A stretch of DNA of 29,047 nucleotides from Chrysochromulina parva (Eukaryota > Haptophyta > Prymnesiales > Chrysochromulinaceae). The stretch lies in contig PJAB01000351.1 in the NCBI GenBank assembly GCA_002887195.1, positions 1-29,047 on the forward strand. Reading direction: 5' to 3'. Below are positions 24,840 through 29,047 of the stretch, one piece after another; within the stretch, counting starts at the first letter, position 1, and each line of letters starts with the position of its first letter. The translations under genes were made by a program, and so were the position numbers. The notes beneath the pieces are model-generated. The model saw nothing but the letters and a program-made list of their open reading frames with translations. It did no database searches and had not been told where the DNA came from.

Positions 24840-26441
24840 ATGGTGATCGTCGGGATTCTATCTGATACGCACGGGATATTGGAGCATGCCGTGAAATCCG
24901 CGTTCAAAGACGCCGGGCACATACTGCACGCGGGCGATGTCGTTGATGCTGTCTCGCAGAAGCGGCTGTCTCTCACGTCGTTGCTGAGTTCTCTCCGTGA
25001 GATTGCGCCCACGACAGCCGTGCGGGGGAATACAGATGACAAATATGCAGCTGGCCACGGCCTTCCCGCCACCGCTGTCCTCGAGCTTGCAGGGGTGCGC
25101 TTCCACATGCACCACGGTGATTCAATGTCCGACGAAGACGCGATCGAGCAGCTACGCCCGGCAAGTGGCTGGCGAAAGAGCGGGGATGTGATCATCTCGG
25201 GCCACTCGCACAAGGCCAAGCTGTACCGCCATGTGGGCACCGGCGTCGTCTTTCTCAATCCAGACTCGTGTGGTCCGAAGCGTTTCAACCTCCCACGCGA
25301 GTTTGCAGTTCTCGAGTGCGACGGGGCAGGGCAGATCTCAATCAGGAGATTCGAGCTCACTGCAGATCTCAATCAGGAGATTCGAGCTCTCGCACGACCT
25401 TGGCCAATCGAGGACCACGCTGGGGACGGGCCGATCGAGGACTCCGCTGGGGACGACCCGTGGCGCATAAAGAAGCGAACCCTGCCCTCCGCCTCCGCTA
25501 AGACCGAAGGCGACTCCGACGACCTTGCTGCCGGCCCCAGCTCTCTTCGGCAGCGCCGCGACCGCTCACCTGACTTCCCGGCCACCTCAGGCGCAGCTGC
25601 CCCATCGTCTTCCCGCGACATGAGCGACGAGATTGCCGTCGGCACTGTGCGTGCACTCTTTCTCAAGCCCCAGCGCGGATTGCCCATGCAGCCCGTAACA
25701 TCCCTCACGCTCGTCGCGCGCGAGGGCATCAAGGGCGATGTGCACCAGTCCCAGCTCACACCGCGACAGTGCCTGGTCCAGTCGAGCCAACCCGGCGTCG
25801 TGCCGGGCGCTTTCCGAGAGAACGTGTTGATCGACTTTGCGCCAGGCCAGTGGCCGCCCAAGTCAGGCAGCGTACTGCGCCTCGGCGGCGCGGACGCGGC
25901 ACTGCGCATCACATTTGCGTGCGAGGCGTGCGGCAAGGGTGCTGCGTACGCTGGCATGAAGCTCGAGCAGCTCAAGTTCCGCGGCTGGGAGGCGGCGGCT
26001 CCTCGCGGCATGCTCGCGACGGTGCTCGCGTCGGGCCACGTGGCCGTGGGCGACGAGGTGCGCATGAGACCGGGGCAGTACGCATCGCTCAGCGACACGC
26101 ATTCGGATCGTGTCAAGGCGGTGCTCGCTCGCGTACCCGCAGGCAGGGTCACTTCCTACACGCAGCTGCATTTGCTCGCTGGCGCGCCGACGGACTACTC
26201 GAGCCGAGGCTTCCCCGGCTTGCTCAGGAAGGCCTTGGCTGACGGCTCGCCCGCCGTCCATCGCGTACTCGACAGCCAGTGGCGCGCGCCCCGCAACGGC
26301 GTGGGCACTCTCCATTACCCCGAGCAGCCTGGACTGCTTGCGGCCGAGGGGGTCGCTCTCGACGCCGTCACGGGCAAGGTGCTTGGAGCGCGCGAGAGTG
26401 TCGAGTGGGCGCCAACGCACGAGGAGCTCTTTGAGAGCTAG
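24840..26441 (+). CDS. metallophosphoesterase-MOSC-alkyltransferase-like fusion protein
   Basis: A 533-residue continuous frame from ATG 24840. Residues 1-170 form a YfcE/MJ0936-type calcineurin-like phosphoesterase: SDTHG (8-12), HAGD (30-33), GNTD (63-66), HGD (92-94), GHSH (121-124), all metal ligands present. A low-complexity linker (about 173-262) follows. Residues ~266-408 form a MOSC domain (VGTVRALFL start, FRENVLIDF, CEACGK with C361/C364, VAVGDEV end); MOSC domains handle molybdenum-cofactor sulfur or reductions. Residues ~424-516 form an O6-alkylguanine-DNA-alkyltransferase-like DNA-binding domain with Tyr440 (GRVTSY) and an SRGFPGLLRKA arginine-finger region. The acceptor Cys of PCHR is replaced (AVHR), as in ATL proteins, which bind alkylated DNA without repairing it directly. 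The linker holds a 31-nt duplication that keeps the frame open. An internal ATG at 25621 could start a separate MOSC-ATL protein. Confidence 0.87.
   Translation: MVIVGILSDTHGILEHAVKSAFKDAGHILHAGDVVDAVSQKRLSLTSLLSSLREIAPTTAVRGNTDDKYAAGHGLPATAVLELAGVRFHMHHGDSMSDEDAIEQLRPASGWRKSGDVIISGHSHKAKLYRHVGTGVVFLNPDSCGPKRFNLPREFAVLECDGAGQISIRRFELTADLNQEIRALARPWPIEDHAGDGPIEDSAGDDPWRIKKRTLPSASAKTEGDSDDLAAGPSSLRQRRDRSPDFPATSGAAAPSSSRDMSDEIAVGTVRALFLKPQRGLPMQPVTSLTLVAREGIKGDVHQSQLTPRQCLVQSSQPGVVPGAFRENVLIDFAPGQWPPKSGSVLRLGGADAALRITFACEACGKGAAYAGMKLEQLKFRGWEAAAPRGMLATVLASGHVAVGDEVRMRPGQYASLSDTHSDRVKAVLARVPAGRVTSYTQLHLLAGAPTDYSSRGFPGLLRKALADGSPAVHRVLDSQWRAPRNGVGTLHYPEQPGLLAAEGVALDAVTGKVLGARESVEWAPTHEELFES
25331..25389 (+). 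repeat. 28-nt repeat at 31-nt period inside fusion gene
   Basis: The same 28-nt word occurs at 25331-25358 and 25362-25389, starting GCAGATCTCAATCAGG. The period, 31, is not a multiple of three, so the two copies are read in different frames (QISIRRFEL, then ADLNQEIRAL). Just downstream is a second repeat, of about 27 nt, read as PIEDHAGDG and PIEDSAGDD. Confidence 0.92.
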
Positions 26442-27024
26442 GTGCCGCGCGTAGTTGCAGAGGAATGGCCCGCGGCGGATGGGCGTTTTGGCCCGCGCGT
26501 AAACTGTATGCTGGCGCCCGACGGGGACGCGCGCTCATCGGCCCGGCGCGCCGGCGCCCAGCGAAGCCCGAAGCCCATGTGATGCGTGCAGCTGGCAGGA
26601 GTCTGGCAAGTGTGTGGGAACGACGAAAGCATACGATCCAGGGAGGGGAGTCCATCGCGAACAAAAGTTTCCCTTTTAGGATACACTGCCTTATTAAAGA
26701 TACACGCCTTATTATATCGCGGCACATACGCGACAAATCCAATGGACACACCCCAAGCAAGCAAGCAAGTTAACTTTCAAGCCTAGCATCAACGATCAAG
26801 CAAACCCAAGACGTGGCCCGACCCGACCCGACCCTAACTCGGGCCCTCACTAAGGCCGAGGGTCAGCGAGTTCACACCGGAACTCGGCGCCTTTTCGGCG
26901 CCTCGCCGGAAAGTCGCAGACCGCGCGGCGACAGTCGCAGCATGCTGTAAGTCGGCAGCGCCCCGCCGTGTCGCGAACCTTGGTCGCGAAATCTCAAAAC
27001 CAAACCGCAGCACCGCACTCTCGG
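26442..27024. other. spacer with short repeats, no gene seen
   Basis: This 583-bp stretch lies between two plus-strand genes. It holds GATACACTGCCTTATTA and GATACACGCCTTATTA as near-tandem copies (26680-26696, 26699-26714), (AAGC)n at 26755-26769, (CCCGA)n at about 26817-26831, and a GGCGCC-TTTTC-GGCGCC hairpin near 26887-26903. The frame of the next gene is open back to a GTG at 26968, but ATG 27025 is preferred. Confidence 0.45.
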
Positions 27025-28212
27025 ATGATAGTGCCACTGTCTTTCACGACAGGGATGCTTCACTCACACGCACTTATGTTGTCGCTGACAATGTCAATGC
27101 TTGCAACGCGAAGGCGTTCATGTTCGAAACGAAACGCGTTGTTGCGGGCATGTCGTTTCGGCAAAACAGAGGCTGCGATGCGCCGCATACCAATGGCGGC
27201 AACATCCGAGAACGCGACCCAATGTGCATGTGAATCTCTCTGCGAGAAATTGGTAGGAAGCGCAAGAGTTCTTGGGGGCGGCGAGCTCGCAACACGCTGT
27301 GACGAAGCCATCCCTGCTTGCAGTGGAAGAGTGCTTCGACGCGGTCCACATTCGATTGCGATCCTCGCAGAGAACAAAGTGTACCGAATTAAGGACATAC
27401 TCGCACAACGCGGCCCCGACTGGCGGTCAGACTCCATTTCCATCCTTTGTGAACCACGGTATCGTGGTACTCTGCTTCGCAAGACGCTCATGGACACCAG
27501 CCAGATGAACGGATCGCCACTGAAAGGACTGGATGACGAAGCGCTCGAGGCCGCTGTGAGATCGCGCTTCGAAGGCCGACCGGGTCACGCGTTACGCATT
27601 GGGAGGACAGGACCGAGCACCATCAAGCTTGGCACAATGAGAGCAAATTTCCACGCGTATGTGCAGCATCTTCAGAAATTACATGCTTCCAAACGGTGCG
27701 ACGCTGCGGCTGCCGATGAGTTGGCGATCGTCATGCGACTTGGCGACGAGGCGCCGGAGACTGCAAAGGGCTGGATGCAAAAGGCGGATCAGTACCTGAA
27801 ATCTAGCCGTGCAAGGCTGCGCAAGGCAGTGGTGTGCGCGGTTCTGCACTACGACCCCGATGTCAATCACCTGGATACGGGCATTGCCCCCTTCCTGCAC
27901 ACGGACCGGAAAGATCAGCGGTCGTTTCAGCTCATCGACGAACTGATTGCACACCTACGGTCCCGCGGTCTCGAGACACGTGTACGCTCCAACCCGGACG
28001 TGGATGCCGATATGTGCTTCTATGTCTTCTCTCGCCACGTGGTGGGCGTCACCCGTGTCAAGGAGCTCTACAGAGACTCTCGGACTCGGGAGAGGACTGT
28101 TGGTGTCGACCCGGGGCTCGGCCGGCCGGGACTGTTTTCGCTCGTGGATCAAATCCGGCTGGCTATGAACTATTCACGTCCTTCTTTTCTTTTGCGGCTT
28201 CATCAATGGTGA
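27025..28212 (+). CDS. putative glycosyltransferase-like protein (weak)
   Basis: A 395-residue frame from ATG 27025. A hydrophobic segment near the N-terminus (MLHSHALMLSLTMSMLA) followed by basic residues could be a signal anchor, as in Golgi type II proteins. The middle has DELAIVMRLGDEA, which resembles the HxRxGD element of fucosyltransferase-like enzymes but lacks its key His. Further on come VVCAVLHYDPD and FQLIDELIAHLRSRGLETRV, then DADMCFYVFSRHVVGVTRVKEL, placed like the D..fl..A..fi.s.GGFS.li ending of such enzymes but without the Gly-Gly-Phe-Ser. This order is suggestive only. An intron could hide better ends: the first ~80 residues and the last ~40 look non-conserved. It might also be a decaying copy. 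It borders the repeat-rich right end. Confidence 0.5.
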   Translation: MIVPLSFTTGMLHSHALMLSLTMSMLATRRRSCSKRNALLRACRFGKTEAAMRRIPMAATSENATQCACESLCEKLVGSARVLGGGELATRCDEAIPACSGRVLRRGPHSIAILAENKVYRIKDILAQRGPDWRSDSISILCEPRYRGTLLRKTLMDTSQMNGSPLKGLDDEALEAAVRSRFEGRPGHALRIGRTGPSTIKLGTMRANFHAYVQHLQKLHASKRCDAAAADELAIVMRLGDEAPETAKGWMQKADQYLKSSRARLRKAVVCAVLHYDPDVNHLDTGIAPFLHTDRKDQRSFQLIDELIAHLRSRGLETRVRSNPDVDADMCFYVFSRHVVGVTRVKELYRDSRTRERTVGVDPGLGRPGLFSLVDQIRLAMNYSRPSFLLRLHQW

Positions 28213-28455
28213 CTTTGGTGCAGCGCGCGCATGGCCATCCATGGGCCATCCAAAGTTATTCGATTGAAAGGAGCCTCTGCGAAAGCGGTTGTAGCGCCTT
28301 CTTCGTGGTCGCACGCTCAGCGCTCGGCCTCGGGTCGGCACCGTCGACCGTGGAGACGGCGCGAGGATGCCAATCACTCAGGAGAGGAGAGCACTTACAG
28401 TTCTGCCGTGGCCCCGGCTGTGGCAGGTTCGCAGGTAAGAGGTGTTTGCGTGAAC

Positions 28456-28541
28456 AAGCCACTGCATTCCCAGCCCTTACCCAGGCGGACAAATCGTGTG
28501 AAGCCACTGCATTCCCAGCCCTTTCCCAGATGGACAAATCG
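28456..28541 (+). repeat. 41-nt word in two copies at 45-nt period
   Basis: AAGCCACTGCATTCCCAGCC begins both copies (28456-28496 and 28501-28541) and ACAAATCG ends them. They differ at only about three positions. Confidence 0.85.
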
Positions 28542-28579
28542 GAAGCGGGGCTCTCGCACCGCATCTCCTTCCTTGCTCG

Positions 28580-28920
28580 TACCGGTACCTGTACAAAGAC
28601 ACCGGGGGAGCCGGGACACACCACACGACCGGTTCAAAAACACCGGGGGGAGCCGGGACACACAGGACAGACACACACACGACCGGTGACCCCAGTATAG
28701 CCCCAGTACTGTACCGGTACTGTAACTGTAACTGAACCGGTACCGTGTGTGTCCTGTGTGTCCCGGGCTCCCGGCTCCCCCCGGTGTCTTACCGGTACCG
28801 GTGCTGAGGTCCCGGCTCCCCCGGTGTCTTTTCACCGGTACCGGTACCCACCGCGGTACCCGGGTACAGTACCGGTACCGGTACGTGTGTGTCCCGGCTC
28901 CCCCCGGTGTCTTTTTACCG
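28580..28920. repeat. inverted cluster of CCGGTACCGG-linked repeats
   Basis: Two copies on minus (about 28580-28622 and 28630-28683) face three copies on plus (about 28745-28800, 28809-28850 and 28885-28920). Each copy is a CCCGGCTCCCCCGGTGTCTT unit flanked by ACCGGTACCGGTAC-type sequence and GTGTGTCC tracts. The facing copies could pair as a large foldback. No transposase is visible, so a non-autonomous element or a satellite is possible. Confidence 0.75.
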
Positions 28921-29047
28921 TCTTTTACCCAATGGGTAGGCACCACTAGTCGCGGACCGACGGGGGGGCGCGTTCCCTCGTGGGGCAACTTGATTACGAA
29001 CTAGGCGGCAGCAAGGCGGTCAAATGATGCACATGATGCAAGGGTAC

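Larger units (their letters stand above)
28213..29047. other. repeat-rich right end
   Basis: This 835-bp region has no supported gene. It contains a 41-nt word repeated at a 45-nt period (28456-28541), then the CCCGGCTCCCCCGGTGTCTT-type repeat in minus orientation (28580-28665) and in plus orientation (28745-28920), with CCGGTACCGG words between and around them. Open frames through it contain the translated repeats and are rich in Pro/Arg/Thr/Gly, so I do not call them genes. Confidence 0.6.

Noticed and set aside
27834..28700. 288-codon plus-strand frame overlapping the glycosyltransferase-like gene and the repeats
   Set aside because: Its second half is translated repeat DNA, and its first half is a shifted frame of the neighbouring gene.
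28441..28920. CRISPR-like array at the right end
   Set aside because: Repeat units vary in orientation and spacing, and the genome is eukaryotic; it fits an inverted repeat cluster.

Overview
This window is nuclear DNA from a GC-rich, gene-dense unicellular eukaryote. The evidence is a spliceosome factor (SLU7), a plant-like MAP kinase kinase, an RBR ubiquitin ligase, dynein-stalk and filamin-repeat proteins, two pentatricopeptide (PPR) proteins, and two GT-AG introns whose removal restores conserved protein sequence. The PPR genes, the plant-type MAP2K and the composition fit a photosynthetic protist, for example a haptophyte-like or other secondary alga. The species cannot be fixed from sequence alone. 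Most genes appear to be single-exon, with 150-700 bp between them. Several open frames extend upstream of the first ATG through GTG or TTG codons; I use the first plausible ATG instead. Layout, left to right: an unassigned left end (1-745); SLU7 (-) divergent from a mitochondrial [2Fe-2S] ferredoxin gene with one intron (+); an unrecognised gene (+); thiamine pyrophosphokinase, MAP2K-like kinase, BCS1-like AAA ATPase and an RBR E3 ligase, all on the minus strand; then, divergently, a stand-alone dynein stalk-like protein and a filamin-repeat protein with one intron, both plus; a 0.7-kb convergent spacer holding an extremely GC-rich island; two adjacent PPR genes on the minus strand, the second with a C-terminal SMR domain; divergent from them a triple-domain gene (metallophosphoesterase + MOSC + alkyltransferase-like) on plus; a weakly recognised glycosyltransferase-like gene; and a right end full of inverted CCGGTACCGG-type repeats. 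There is no operon-like system. Housekeeping roles dominate: splicing, Fe-S electron transfer, thiamine diphosphate synthesis, organelle RNA processing, signalling and ubiquitination. The most unusual items are as follows. (1) The metallophosphoesterase-MOSC-alkyltransferase-like fusion; its continuous frame depends on a 31-nt tandem duplication, without which the first domain would end at its own stop codon. (2) An RBR ligase with a UBE3B/UBE3C-like N-terminus. (3) A dynein stalk/microtubule-binding module outside any dynein motor, next to a filamin-repeat gene. (4) Recurrent non-coding motifs: a near-palindrome present three times, a 20-nt motif upstream of two genes, and an inverted repeat family.
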